This document shows positions 22,779 through 31,691 of a DNA stretch of 47,006 nt, piece after piece. The translations under genes were made by a program, and so were the position numbers. The stretch's first letter is position 1. Each line of letters starts with the position of its first letter. Source of the DNA: Candidatus Edwardsiibacteriota bacterium. GTDB taxonomy: Bacteria > Edwardsbacteria > AC1 > EtOH8. The stretch lies in NCBI GenBank assembly GCA_020053305.1, contig JAGVNJ010000062.1, positions 1-47,006 on the forward strand, read 5' to 3'. The notes below the pieces were generated by a model that was given only the letters and a program-made list of their open reading frames with translations, searched no databases and was not told the origin of the DNA.

Positions 22779-23651
22779 ATGAATACCAAAACCGACAACA
22801 CCTTTGGCAGCCCGTTTGAACGAATATTTATGGGGTTCCTGTCTATTGCCACCGGGATAATTCTGATCTTTTTGGCCGTCAAAGGTCCCTTGTTTCTGAA
22901 TCATATCAAGTATAAAACGGCGGATATATTGAACAATCAGCTGATCGGCCAGGATGTTGTTAATCTATTTTTGTTAAGCGCCATTCTGATCGCCGGCGGG
23001 GTGGCACTTTTCTTCAAGAAACAAATATCAAAATACCTTCTGATCATTACCCCGCTCTATTTGATATATTTTGTGCTGAGCTATACCATCGGCTGGGAAT
23101 GGAGCTCACCTAAATACGCCGGCAACAGTGAGGGGTACACATTTTATTTCCTTTTTGTCCTGATCTCCTCCCTCCTGATACTACTGTATTCGCTTTCCAT
23201 ATTCCCAAAGAACGTGGAAAACCATTTTAAGAAAAAACCACTGATAGTCTATTCCGTCTTGTTCTCGTTCTTCCTGCTGGTCTTTGCCTCCATGTGGGTC
23301 AAGGAGGTGATGGAGGTCATGGCCACCGGCACCGCCCGGGCCTATGACATCGCGCCTACCGCATTTTGGGTGGTGCGCATCTTCGATCTTGGGTTTTCCA
23401 TCCCGCTGGGATTGGTCAGTGTTTACTTGTTGTGGACCAGGCCCAATACCACCTATCCCATACAATTCCTGTTCTACGGTTTCTTCCTCACCATGATCAT
23501 CGCCGTCAATGCCATGGGTTTGGTGATGTATTTCAACCATGACCCCACTTTTATGATGCGGGATCTGCTCGTTTTCATCATCCTGGCCCTGATCGTTTTC
23601 TCCGGATTCATCTATATTCAAAAGAATTACCGAGTCATCACAGACAAGTAG
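22779..23651 (+). CDS. Polytopic membrane protein of unknown function
   Basis: A 290-residue protein with about eight hydrophobic segments, for example RIFMGFLSIATGIILIFLAV, LFLLSAILIAGGVALFF, YLLIITPLYLIYFVL, FLFVLISSLLILLYSL, VLFSFFLLVFASMW, GFFLTMIIAVNAMGL and LLVFIILALIVFSGFIYI. I recognise no domain or catalytic motif. The loop EGYTFY and the conserved-looking WVKEVMEVMATGTARAYD segment lie between helices. Base composition is lower in G+C than the neighbouring PBP gene. It precedes the MBL hydrolase by 28 bp, and both lie between two identical terminator hairpins. Ribosome binding site AAGGA is 11 nt before ATG. Confidence 0.75.
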   Translation: MNTKTDNTFGSPFERIFMGFLSIATGIILIFLAVKGPLFLNHIKYKTADILNNQLIGQDVVNLFLLSAILIAGGVALFFKKQISKYLLIITPLYLIYFVLSYTIGWEWSSPKYAGNSEGYTFYFLFVLISSLLILLYSLSIFPKNVENHFKKKPLIVYSVLFSFFLLVFASMWVKEVMEVMATGTARAYDIAPTAFWVVRIFDLGFSIPLGLVSVYLLWTRPNTTYPIQFLFYGFFLTMIIAVNAMGLVMYFNHDPTFMMRDLLVFIILALIVFSGFIYIQKNYRVITDK

Positions 23652-23679
23652 CTTTGTAACTCGCAACCATTTATTCTAT

Positions 23680-24429
23680 ATGAATATATCCGTACTCTGT
23701 GAAAATCAAGCCGGTCATGCAGGCTCCAGATCCATTCTTTCCGAATGGGGTTTGTCCCTGTACATTCAAACCAAGGACGTTAACCTGCTGTTTGATACAG
23801 GGCATACCAGCGTCTATTGGCATAACGCCCGGCAAATGGGTCTGAACCTTAACCGCGCCCATTTCATCGCATTGTCTCACCATCACTGGGATCACGTAGG
23901 CGGACTGCAACATCACGGCTTTAAGGCCAAAAAGAAGCTCGTCGTCCATCCTGAATTGATCGTCAGACTGTCGATAAAAGAATCCCGAAAGATAAAAAAG
24001 GATTTCCGGGTCGTCGCCTCCGCCGAACCATTGGAATTTTACCGCGGCATCTTTTATCTGGGAGAGATACCCCGGACAAATAAATATGAAAAAGGGCTGT
24101 TCAAAGGGGAGCGGATGCCGGACGATTCAGCGGTGGCCATTAAGACCAAAAAAGGTGCGGTGGTCATCACCGGTTGTTCCCATTCCGGTATCTGCAATAT
24201 ATGTGAGCACGCCAAGCAGGCGACCGGTCAGAAGCTTTACGCCGTGATCGGCGGGCTCCATTTATTCGAGAATGACCCGAAGGCGGTGAAAGGAACCATC
24301 CGTTATTTTAAAAAGGAACGACCTAAGCATATCTATCCTATGCACTGCATAGACCTTCCCACCTTGGCCGGGTTTTATGCCGAATTCGGGATCAAGAAAT
24401 TATCGGCCGGTGATACAATACAACTTTAG
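23680..24429 (+). CDS. Metallo-beta-lactamase-fold hydrolase
   Basis: A 249-residue MBL-fold protein with the metal motif SHHHWDHVGG (about 65-74), LLFDTGHT upstream of it, a GCSHSGICN motif (about 166-174), and the C-terminal IYPMHC histidine. This set matches the subgroup annotated as the dihydropterin-ribofuranosyl-aminobenzene-phosphate synthase-like MBL proteins, whose true substrates are mostly unknown. No signal peptide is present, so it should be cytosolic. It follows the membrane protein gene and probably shares its transcript, which ends at the hairpin 24487-24515. The ribosome binding site before ATG 23680 is poor. Confidence 0.85.
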   Translation: MNISVLCENQAGHAGSRSILSEWGLSLYIQTKDVNLLFDTGHTSVYWHNARQMGLNLNRAHFIALSHHHWDHVGGLQHHGFKAKKKLVVHPELIVRLSIKESRKIKKDFRVVASAEPLEFYRGIFYLGEIPRTNKYEKGLFKGERMPDDSAVAIKTKKGAVVITGCSHSGICNICEHAKQATGQKLYAVIGGLHLFENDPKAVKGTIRYFKKERPKHIYPMHCIDLPTLAGFYAEFGIKKLSAGDTIQL

Positions 24430-24486
24430 AAATACAGCCAGTTATGCCAGTGCTTTAAAACCAAACCTGCCTGAATGAAAAACGAA

Positions 24487-24515
24487 AAAGCCCCGCAATT
24501 AAGCGGGGCTTTTTA
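24487..24515 (+). terminator. Bidirectional terminator, same hairpin as 22650
   Basis: AAAAAGCCCCGC, loop AATTAA, GCGGGGCTTTTT. It can stop both the plus-strand MBL gene and, through the A-run, traffic from the minus strand. Confidence 0.85.
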
Positions 24516-24678
24516 TATCTTACCCTAAGGAGATTAGCGTCTTATATAGATTGCTACATCGGTCGACATTATCAGCCTTCTCAATGACTTTGGAAAAAAG
24601 ATTTTCCGTGAAAATCCGATCCCCTCCGTCCCCGGGCCTTGATAATCATTAAAAGGCACCTCCGGAAGTATACGTTAT

Positions 24679-24735
24679 GGTGTCTTAGTGTCTCCGTGTG
24701 AGAATAAAATCTGCGTAAATCTGCGTCCTTAATCA
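24679..24735. repeat. Two dispersed repeats in the MBL-lpxD gap
   Basis: TGGTGTCTTAGTGTCTCCGTG is at about 24679-24698 and AAAATCTGCGTAAATCTGCG at 24709-24728. The remaining part of 24516-24678 shows nothing recognisable. Confidence 0.5.
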
Positions 24736-25770
24736 CCCTTTTAATTTTTCCTCCAACTCCACAATCCTTCTCTCCAGGGCGTTGATCTTTTTAATGTAAT
24801 TCGGCAGCAGGGCCACGCTGGCCTCGCGACGCCGGGCCTCGGAGTGCTTTTTAGCCGGATAGCCGGAGGCCACGGTATTGCTGGGAATGGATTTGACAAC
24901 CCCGGACTGGGCCCCGAGTGTGACGTCATCGCCGATCTTCAGGTGGCCGATGATGCCCACCTGCCCTCCCATCACCACCCGGTCGCCGATGAAGGTTGAG
25001 CCGGCCACCCCGGACTGCCCGGCCACCACTCCATCCCTGCCTATATGAACATTGTGGGCGATCTGCACCAGGTTGTCTATCTTGGTCCCTTGTTTGACGA
25101 TGGTGGGGCCCAGGGCCCCCCGGTCGATGGCGGAGTTGGCTCCCACCTCCACATCGTCCTCCAGAATGACATTGCCCACCTGGGGAATTTTGAAATATTT
25201 ATCTCCGTCCTTGGCGTAGCCGAAGCCGTCCGCGCCCACCACCGCCCCGCCGTGGATGATTATCCGGTTGCCTATCCGGCAGCCCTCCCGTATGGAGACC
25301 TGGGGATAGATCAGGCAATCGTCTCCCACCGTTGTTCCCAGGCCGATATAGCACAGGGGCAAAATTACCGTATTGGCGCCTATCCTGGCCCCGGCCTCGA
25401 TGACCACATAAGCCCCGATGGTGGCGCTCTTGTCGATCTGGGCCGAGGGGTCGATGATCGCGGCGGGGTGTATGCCCGGCCGGGGTTTTGTTTTGAAGGC
25501 GTTGTAAAAAAAGGTCACCGCCTTGGCGAAACTAAGGTAAGGATTGTCGGTGACTATCAGGGTCCGGCCCTCTGCCGCAACATTTTTGGGGACGATGATG
25601 CAGGAGGCCTTGGTGGATCCCAGATGTTCGGCATAACTGGGGTTGGCCAGAAAGCTGAGCTGGCCTGGTTGGGCCTCCTTCAGGCCGGCCAGGCCGGTCA
25701 GTTCCACATCCGGCCCCTGCAGCTGTCCCCCGCACTCCCTGGCCAGCAGGCTGGCTTTGTATCCGCTCAT
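24733..25770 (-). CDS. lpxD: UDP-3-O-acylglucosamine N-acyltransferase LpxD
   Basis: A 345-residue acyltransferase for the third step of lipid A synthesis. An N-terminal uridine-binding region (LTGLAGLKEAQPGQLSFLAN) precedes many hexapeptide repeats forming a left-handed beta-helix. The active-site segment is IIHGGAVVGADGFGYAKDGD (His near 177), with a second conserved AHNVHIG. A C-terminal helix (INALERRIVELEEKL) is typical of LpxD trimers. The start codon overlaps the stop of the OmpH/Skp gene as ATGA. It is last in bamA-skp-lpxD, the standard outer-membrane biogenesis order. No lpxA or fabZ follows; repeats fill the gap. Confidence 0.95.
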   Translation of the reverse strand: MSGYKASLLARECGGQLQGPDVELTGLAGLKEAQPGQLSFLANPSYAEHLGSTKASCIIVPKNVAAEGRTLIVTDNPYLSFAKAVTFFYNAFKTKPRPGIHPAAIIDPSAQIDKSATIGAYVVIEAGARIGANTVILPLCYIGLGTTVGDDCLIYPQVSIREGCRIGNRIIIHGGAVVGADGFGYAKDGDKYFKIPQVGNVILEDDVEVGANSAIDRGALGPTIVKQGTKIDNLVQIAHNVHIGRDGVVAGQSGVAGSTFIGDRVVMGGQVGIIGHLKIGDDVTLGAQSGVVKSIPSNTVASGYPAKKHSEARRREASVALLPNYIKKINALERRIVELEEKLKG

Positions 25771-26726
25771 TGCTGGGATACCCTCTGGCTTATCTTTTCC
25801 GCCAGGTTTTCACAGCCCATCACCAGTTCGCCCTCGCCGTTTACCTTTTCGCTCTCCTCAGCTATCATCTGGTCACGTTCCACGTTGTATATCTTGATGG
25901 TGATGGTTATCTGGTTGTTGGCCAGGTTCTGGGTGATCTGCCCCAGGGTCATATATCCAGCGTTAAGGATCTTGGCCATCTCCAGGCCCCGGGCCTCCTT
26001 GACCTCGGACTTGGAGAGCCCCTTGTCCTTCACCATATCCTCCACCTGCTTCTTGGCCACCGGATTCAATTGCTGCCCCCTCTCCAGCGCGGTAAAGATG
26101 AATTCCAATGACTGCTTGCCGAATTTTCTCTTGATGGCCTCGGCGTCCAGCTCCCAGACGGGGAACAGGGCGATGCTGGGCAGAACCTTGGCAGCCGTTC
26201 CCTCCTCCTTGGCCAGCTCCTCCAGCACCTGTTCGGTGATGTCCAGTTCCTTGGAGGCGTAGACCACCAGCCCCGACGAGGAATCCAGCACCATAAGCAG
26301 GTTGTTGTCCAGCGCCACCCGTTTGACCACATTGCCTATCTTCTCGGCCATGGGCCGGGACAGCTCACGGTTCTTCTGGTCGGCCTTTCCGCCCGGGTCG
26401 AACATCTCTTTTACAAAGGCCTCTAGCTCCCTTTTTTTGAGGAACAGCTCCTCTTTTTTGCCCTTGCGCCGTTCGCTGCTGATCACCAGGTCGGTCTGCT
26501 CCAGGCTTTTCTCCAGAGAATCTATCATCTTGCGTTTGGCGGAGATCTCCTTGTTCCAGCCTTCTATTATCCGGTTCATCTCCTGCCGGATGTCGGCGGC
26601 CCCCCGGTACTGGGCGAACACAGCCTTGGAATCCAGGTAACCTACCTTCTGGCTGTACGCGCTGCCCGGTAAAAACAAGACCGCCAAAAACAGGAGAAAT
26701 ATCTCCCTGGGATATCTGATCCTCAT
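25767..26726 (-). CDS. OmpH/Skp chaperone fused to a CsgG/LpoB-like domain
   Basis: A 319-residue periplasmic protein. A signal peptide ends near GSAYSQ. Residues to about 165 form a Skp/OmpH domain (KVGYLDSKAVFAQYRGAADI, coiled coil with KREL, then LMVLDSSSGLVVYASKELDI with TEQVLEEL). Skp holds outer-membrane proteins on the way to BamA. The remaining about 145 residues are extra: SIALFPVWELDAEAIKRKFG, later EMAKILNAGYMTLGQITQNL and ITITIKIYNVERDQMIAEES. This strand order resembles CsgG/LpoB-type domains. ATG 26726 is chosen; the frame also opens at TTG 26732. It lies between bamA (27 bp) and lpxD (4-bp overlap). Classical Skp is about 160 residues, so the length is unusual. Confidence 0.82.
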   Translation of the reverse strand: MRIRYPREIFLLFLAVLFLPGSAYSQKVGYLDSKAVFAQYRGAADIRQEMNRIIEGWNKEISAKRKMIDSLEKSLEQTDLVISSERRKGKKEELFLKKRELEAFVKEMFDPGGKADQKNRELSRPMAEKIGNVVKRVALDNNLLMVLDSSSGLVVYASKELDITEQVLEELAKEEGTAAKVLPSIALFPVWELDAEAIKRKFGKQSLEFIFTALERGQQLNPVAKKQVEDMVKDKGLSKSEVKEARGLEMAKILNAGYMTLGQITQNLANNQITITIKIYNVERDQMIAEESEKVNGEGELVMGCENLAEKISQRVSQQ

Positions 26727-26753
26727 ACCCAACGCCTTTCCGTTTTTGGTTGA

Positions 26754-29015
26754 TTAAAACGAAGTCCCCAGTTGGAAATGTAGCTGCCATTTGTCGGACT
26801 GCACGTTCTTGTCCCAGTCAAATCCCCAGCCCCAGTCCAGCCCCAGGACGCCCAGCATCGGCACCTCGGCCCTGATCCCCAGGCCGGCGCCCTTGTACAG
26901 CACCGAAGGGTGGATTTTATCGTATTGGGTCCAGGTGTTCCCGGCGTCAGCAAAGGCCAGCAGGTAGACGCTCTGGTTGAAGCTGTATTTGACCTCCAGA
27001 TTGCTGATCAGCATTATCCGGCCGCCGTAGGTGGCCCGGTTGATGCTCTGGTCGGGATAGCCCCGCACCCCGTCGTCGCCCGAGCCGCCGATGCGGAACC
27101 TCTCGTAAGGCGGAACGGTGGAGGGGTCGCTATAGCCGTCTACCACCCCGGTCTTGGCCCGGGCCATGCCCACGAACTTCCAGAACAGCGGTCTGTAGTG
27201 CCGGTATTCCAGGAGGTATTTCTGAAAATTGGTCCGGCCGCCCAGGAGGCCGCCGGCGTACTTGGCTAGGCCCACCGTTCGGGTGCCGCGGCTGGCGTTG
27301 AAGGGGCGATCCCGGCTGTCCCGCACCAGGGTCAACGAGGTGCTGGATGAGAGGCTGGGATAGGTGCCGGCCTGGATATAGCTGGCGAACTTGTCCGACA
27401 TGTCGGTCAGATTAATCCTCTCCAGGCTGTAGGACCAGTAGCCCCGGGTGTAATCCAGCCAGGGGATGGGCCGCCCCAGGCTCAGGCTGCCCCCGGTCTT
27501 CTTTTGGGTATAATCGCTGTAGGTGTACTGGGTGTGGTAGACGTTGACCCCCACCGAGGTCGGGGTGTCGAACAACCAGGGCTCGGTGAAGCCCAGGTCG
27601 ACGTTGAACTTCTTGTTGCTGAACTCGGTCTTCAAATTCACCTGCTGGCCCCGGCCCAGAAAATTTGGCACCCCTATCTGCACGAACCCGGCCAGGCCGT
27701 CGGTGGCCCCGTAGGTGGTCCCGATCTGGAACTGCCCCACCGTCTTCTCCTTGACGTCAAAGATCAGGTCGATGTTGCCCAGGGTGTCGGCCGGCTGGTA
27801 GTTCAGCTGGACGTCCTCGAAATAGCCCAGGGTGAATATCTCCCGCTGGCTGCGCATCACCTTGGAGCGCCGGAACAGCTCGCCCGGCTTGACGGTCAGC
27901 ACCCGACGGATCACCTTCTCCCGGGTCTTGGTGTTTCCGGCGATGATCACCTTGTTGATGTAGGCCGGCTTGTTTTCGATAATGTTATAGGTGACGTCCA
28001 CCGTGGAATCCCGCAGGTCCTGAAAGGGCTCGATGTGGCAGTAGATGTGGCCCTCCTCGGTATAGATGGAGAACAGGTTCTCCAGGGTCTTGTCGGCGTC
28101 GTCTATCCGGAAGATTTTTTCCGGCTTGAGCTCGGTCACCCGGTAGAGCCTTTTAGTGTTGATCTTGTCGTTGCCGGAGAACTCCACCTTGCCGATCCTG
28201 AACTCCGGCCCCTCGGTCACCTCCAGATGAATGGTAACCCGATCCAACTTGCGGTTGTAGGTCAGCGAATCCTGCCTGGCGGCAATCTCCAGATGGCCGT
28301 GGTTCTTGTACAGCCGGGTTATCCGGCCCAGATCCTGGGCCAGGGTGTCCTGGTTGAAGGAGCCGCTACGGAACCAGGGGATCGCCTTCCAGACCAGGGT
28401 CCAGCCCCGGGGCTTGGTCTTCATGGCCTTGATGACGTCCTTGTCCTTGAGGGCCTGGTTGCCGGCGACCAGTATCTTCTTGACCCGGATCTTTCTGCCC
28501 TCCTCGATCTTGAAACGGACCGCATAGCGGCTGCCCGACTCTATCAGGGTATCCTCAACCTGGGCGTTGAAGTAGCCCTTCTCCATGTACAGAGCCCGGA
28601 TGGTGTCCTTGGATTGGGCCAGATACTGGGGGTCCAGAAAACTGCCGGGCTTGAGGGCGATCTTTCCCTCCAGCTGATCGGATTTGATCTTCTTGTTGCC
28701 CAGGAACTCTATCCTCTCCACGATGGATTTTTCGGTCACCGAAAATACCAGCAGGTATCCTTTCTCGGTGGAATCCCTGGCCACCGCCACCTCGGAAAAA
28801 TACCCCAGCTGGTATATCTTCTTCACCGCCTCCGAGATGTTGATCTCGTTCAGCTGATCGCCCGGCAGTATCCCCGATGCGTTCAGCACCACCTCCGGGT
28901 CGATGCGCTCGATGCCCTCTACCCTGAGGTCGGCTATGACGGCGGCATTGGCCGGCAAAGCCTGAACCAAGAACGAGAATGCCAAAACTAGTGACGGAAA
29001 TAAAAAGCGGTTCAT
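26754..29015 (-). CDS. bamA: Outer-membrane protein assembly factor BamA
   Basis: A 753-residue Omp85 protein that inserts beta-barrels into the outer membrane. A signal peptide ends near LPANA. Five POTRA domains cover about 25-420 (for example EKSIVERIEFLGNKKIKSDQ, GRKIRVKKILVAGNQALKD and PEFRIGKVEFSGNDKI). The 16-strand barrel follows, with the RGYPD form of the conserved lid-loop motif (DDGVRGYPDQS). The last residue is Phe, the usual C-terminal signal. It heads bamA-skp-lpxD behind a consensus promoter at 29080-29108. Confidence 0.95.
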   Translation of the reverse strand: MNRFLFPSLVLAFSFLVQALPANAAVIADLRVEGIERIDPEVVLNASGILPGDQLNEINISEAVKKIYQLGYFSEVAVARDSTEKGYLLVFSVTEKSIVERIEFLGNKKIKSDQLEGKIALKPGSFLDPQYLAQSKDTIRALYMEKGYFNAQVEDTLIESGSRYAVRFKIEEGRKIRVKKILVAGNQALKDKDVIKAMKTKPRGWTLVWKAIPWFRSGSFNQDTLAQDLGRITRLYKNHGHLEIAARQDSLTYNRKLDRVTIHLEVTEGPEFRIGKVEFSGNDKINTKRLYRVTELKPEKIFRIDDADKTLENLFSIYTEEGHIYCHIEPFQDLRDSTVDVTYNIIENKPAYINKVIIAGNTKTREKVIRRVLTVKPGELFRRSKVMRSQREIFTLGYFEDVQLNYQPADTLGNIDLIFDVKEKTVGQFQIGTTYGATDGLAGFVQIGVPNFLGRGQQVNLKTEFSNKKFNVDLGFTEPWLFDTPTSVGVNVYHTQYTYSDYTQKKTGGSLSLGRPIPWLDYTRGYWSYSLERINLTDMSDKFASYIQAGTYPSLSSSTSLTLVRDSRDRPFNASRGTRTVGLAKYAGGLLGGRTNFQKYLLEYRHYRPLFWKFVGMARAKTGVVDGYSDPSTVPPYERFRIGGSGDDGVRGYPDQSINRATYGGRIMLISNLEVKYSFNQSVYLLAFADAGNTWTQYDKIHPSVLYKGAGLGIRAEVPMLGVLGLDWGWGFDWDKNVQSDKWQLHFQLGTSF

Positions 29016-29079
29016 ATATGTCTTTCTTTTTTAGTTGCCGGTTTTATCTGATCTTAACCATCCCTGGAATTGAATTGTA

Positions 29080-29108
29080 ATTATAACATTCATGGATAAT
29101 GCAGTCAA
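29080..29108 (-). promoter_or_regulatory. Consensus promoter of the bamA operon
   Basis: TTGACT (29108-29103), a 17-nt spacer, and TATAAT (29085-29080). The leader to ATG 29015 is about 58 nt. It starts only 24 bp after the clpC terminator. Confidence 0.85.
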
Positions 29109-29132
29109 TTAAAAATCTTGCCTGTTAAACTG

Positions 29133-29160
29133 AACCAGGCTGGCTATGGCCAGCCTGGTT
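29133..29160 (-). terminator. Terminator hairpin of mcsA-mcsB-clpC
   Basis: AACCAGGCTGGC (29133-29144), loop TATG, GCCAGCCTGGTT (29149-29160): a perfect 12-bp stem just after the clpC stop. The following T-run on the minus strand is weak (CAGTTTAACA). Confidence 0.75.
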
Positions 29161-29166
29161 ATGGGC

Positions 29167-31647
29167 TCACTTCTCCGCCTGGGGACGCTTTTTCCTGACA
29201 CCTCTCTTGATTTTTTCCCCGCGCTGCGGAACGAATTTCAGGGCCTCGCCTTCGACTTCTATCAGCACGCCGTCCCCGAACTTTATATCGGCCTTCAGTA
29301 TCTCCTGGGACAGCGGGTCCTCCACCATTCTCTGGATGGTGCGGCGCAAAGGCCTGGCCCCGTAAGTGGGATCGAATCCCCTGGCCACCAACAGCTCCTT
29401 GGCCTGGGGCGTGATGCCGATGGCGATGTTCTTCTCCTTGAGCCGCTGGGAGAGCTGGCCTATCAGGATGTCCACGATTTTGCCCATTTCCGTCCGGCCC
29501 AGGGAATTGAATACCACCACCTCGTCCACCCGGTTTAAAAATTCCGGATTGAAGGTTTTTTTAAGCTCCGACAGCACCTTGTCCTTCATTTGGTCGAAGG
29601 CCAGCAGCTGATCGTTCCTCTGGAACCCCAGGCTGACCCCTTTCTTGATCTCCCGGGCCCCCAAGTTGGAGGTCATGATCAGCACCGCATTCTTGAAGCT
29701 TACCTTGCGACCGTAGGAATCTGTCAGCTGGCCGTCCTCCAGCACCTGCAGCAGCATGTTGAACACATCGGGATGGGCCTTCTCAATCTCGTCCAGCAGG
29801 ACCACCGAATAGGGTTTGCGCCGGATCTTCTCGGTCAGCTGGCCGCCCTCCTCGTATCCCACATAGCCCGGAGGCGCCCCCACCATCCGGGAGACGGCGA
29901 ACTTCTCCATGTATTCCGACATATCCACCCGGATCAGGGCATTCTCATCGCCGAACAGGAAACTGGCCAGAACCCTGGCCAACTCGGTCTTGCCCACTCC
30001 GGTGGGGCCCAGAAAGATGAACGAGCCCATCGGCCTTCCGGTGTCCCGGATGCCGGCCCGGCTGCGGCGCACCGCCCGGGAGACGGCCTCCAGAGCCTGG
30101 TCCTGCCCCACCACCCGTTTCTTGAGCTCCTCCTCCATCCGCAATAAGCGGGCGGACTCCTTCTCCTCCAGTTTGACGATGGGTATTCCGGTCCAGCGGG
30201 AGATCACGTAGGCGATGTCCTCCTGGGTGATGTTCACCGCCACCAGATCGCGGCTCTTCTTCCAGGCCTCGCGCAGCCTATCTATTTCCTGCCGCTTGTT
30301 CTTCTCCCGATCCCTTAGGGCGGCGGCCTTCTCGTAATCCTGACCCTTGACCGCCTCCACCTTTCGGACCTTGATGTCCTTGAGCTGGCTCTCCAGGAAT
30401 TTTATCTCGGCCGGCGGCTCGGAGGTGGACAGCCGGGCCCGCGATCCGGCCTCGTCCAGCACGTCGATGGCCTTGTCCGGCAGAAAACGGTCGGTGATAT
30501 AGCGGTCGGACAGCCGGACCGCCGACTCTATGGCCTGATCGGCGTATTTCACCTTGTGATGATCTTGGTATCTTTCCTGCAGGCCCTTTAGTATCTTCAG
30601 CGATTCTTCCACCGAGGGGGCCTCCACCATGATGCTCTGGAAGCGGCGCTCCAAAGCCCCGTCCTTCTCGATGTGCTTGCGGTATTCGTCCAGGGTGGTG
30701 GCCCCCACGCACTGCATCTCCCCCCGGGCCAGGGCGGGCTTGAGCATGTTGGAGGCGTCCAGCGCCCCCTCGGCCCCGCCGGCCCCCACGATGGTGTGCA
30801 GCTCGTCCAGAAAGATGATGTTGTCCTGGGTCTGGCGCAGCTCGTTCATCAGGGCCTTCATCCGCTCCTCGAACTGCCCCCGGTACTTGGTCCCGGCCAC
30901 CACCGCAGCCAGGTCCAGGGCCATCACCCGCTTTGACAGCAGGGGCTCCGGCACCTCGCCGCTGATTATCTTCTGGGCCAGCCCCTCTATGATGGCGGTC
31001 TTGCCCACCCCGGCCTCGCCGATCAGCAGGGGGTTGTTCTTCTTGCGCCGGGACAGGATCTGGATGACCCTCTCTATCTCCCGGCTTCTCCCGATCACCG
31101 GGTCCAGCTTGCCGTCCTGGGCCAGCCGGGTCAGGTCCCGGCAGAAATAATCCAGGGCCGGGGTCTTGCTCTGCCCGTTTGATTGAGGCATCGGCGATGA
31201 TCCCGGCTCGCTGGACAGCAGGCGCATGATCTCGGAGCGCATCATCTCCCCGCTAAGTCCCAGCGATATCAGGGCCCGGGAGGCTATGCCTTCCTGATCC
31301 TCCATCAGGCCCAGCAGCAGGTGCTCGGTGCCCACATAATTGTGCTGAAGATTTTTGGCCTCCTCCACCGCCAGCTCCATGGCCCGGCGGGCCGACAGGT
31401 TGAAGGGCAGCTCGCCCATCAGGATGGTCTGGCCGCCCTTGGGCATCAGCTCCTCCACCTTGCGGCGGATCTGCTCGGTGCTTACGCCCAGGCTCAACAG
31501 CACCGCCACCGCCACCCCCTCGCCCTCCCGGAGAGTGGCTAAAAGGATATGCTCGGTGCCGATGTAGTCGTGCTGCAGGCGCCGGGCCTCCTCGCGGGCT
31601 ATGAACAGGACCCTTTTGGCCCTTTCGGTGAATCTATTGTCTTTCAT
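29167..31647 (-). CDS. clpC: ClpC-type AAA+ unfoldase
   Basis: An 826-residue Hsp100 unfoldase that feeds substrates to ClpP. Two Clp-N repeats (about 1-145) bind adaptors or phosphoarginine-marked substrates. AAA domain 1 has Walker A GEAGVGKT (near 209) and Walker [11 protein letters not shown] UvrB/C-type middle domain lies between ([33 protein letters not shown]), the hallmark of ClpC. AAA domain 2 has [10 protein letters not shown] (near 547) and [15 protein letters not shown]. The basic C-terminal tail is [13 protein letters not shown]. It is last of mcsA-mcsB-clpC and starts 44 bp after mcsB. No ctsR is seen. Confidence 0.95.
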   Translation of the reverse strand: MKDNRFTERAKRVLFIAREEARRLQHDYIGTEHILLATLREGEGVAVAVLLSLGVSTEQIRRKVEELMPKGGQTILMGELPFNLSARRAMELAVEEAKNLQHNYVGTEHLLLGLMEDQEGIASRALISLGLSGEMMRSEIMRLLSSEPGSSPMPQSNGQSKTPALDYFCRDLTRLAQDGKLDPVIGRSREIERVIQILSRRKKNNPLLIGEAGVGKTAIIEGLAQKIISGEVPEPLLSKRVMALDLAAVVAGTKYRGQFEERMKALMNELRQTQDNIIFLDELHTIVGAGGAEGALDASNMLKPALARGEMQCVGATTLDEYRKHIEKDGALERRFQSIMVEAPSVEESLKILKGLQERYQDHHKVKYADQAIESAVRLSDRYITDRFLPDKAIDVLDEAGSRARLSTSEPPAEIKFLESQLKDIKVRKVEAVKGQDYEKAAALRDREKNKRQEIDRLREAWKKSRDLVAVNITQEDIAYVISRWTGIPIVKLEEKESARLLRMEEELKKRVVGQDQALEAVSRAVRRSRAGIRDTGRPMGSFIFLGPTGVGKTELARVLASFLFGDENALIRVDMSEYMEKFAVSRMVGAPPGYVGYEEGGQLTEKIRRKPYSVVLLDEIEKAHPDVFNMLLQVLEDGQLTDSYGRKVSFKNAVLIMTSNLGAREIKKGVSLGFQRNDQLLAFDQMKDKVLSELKKTFNPEFLNRVDEVVVFNSLGRTEMGKIVDILIGQLSQRLKEKNIAIGITPQAKELLVARGFDPTYGARPLRRTIQRMVEDPLSQEILKADIKFGDGVLIEVEGEALKFVPQRGEKIKRGVRKKRPQAEK

Positions 31648-31691
31648 GATGATTACTTATTGATGTTAGACTGTTTTGTGGCATGAAAAGT

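Noticed and set aside
27504-28991. A 495-codon open frame opposite bamA
   Set aside because: It mirrors the strong codon bias of bamA on the other strand and contains only Val/Leu/Gly/Asp-rich low-information sequence; bamA is certain.
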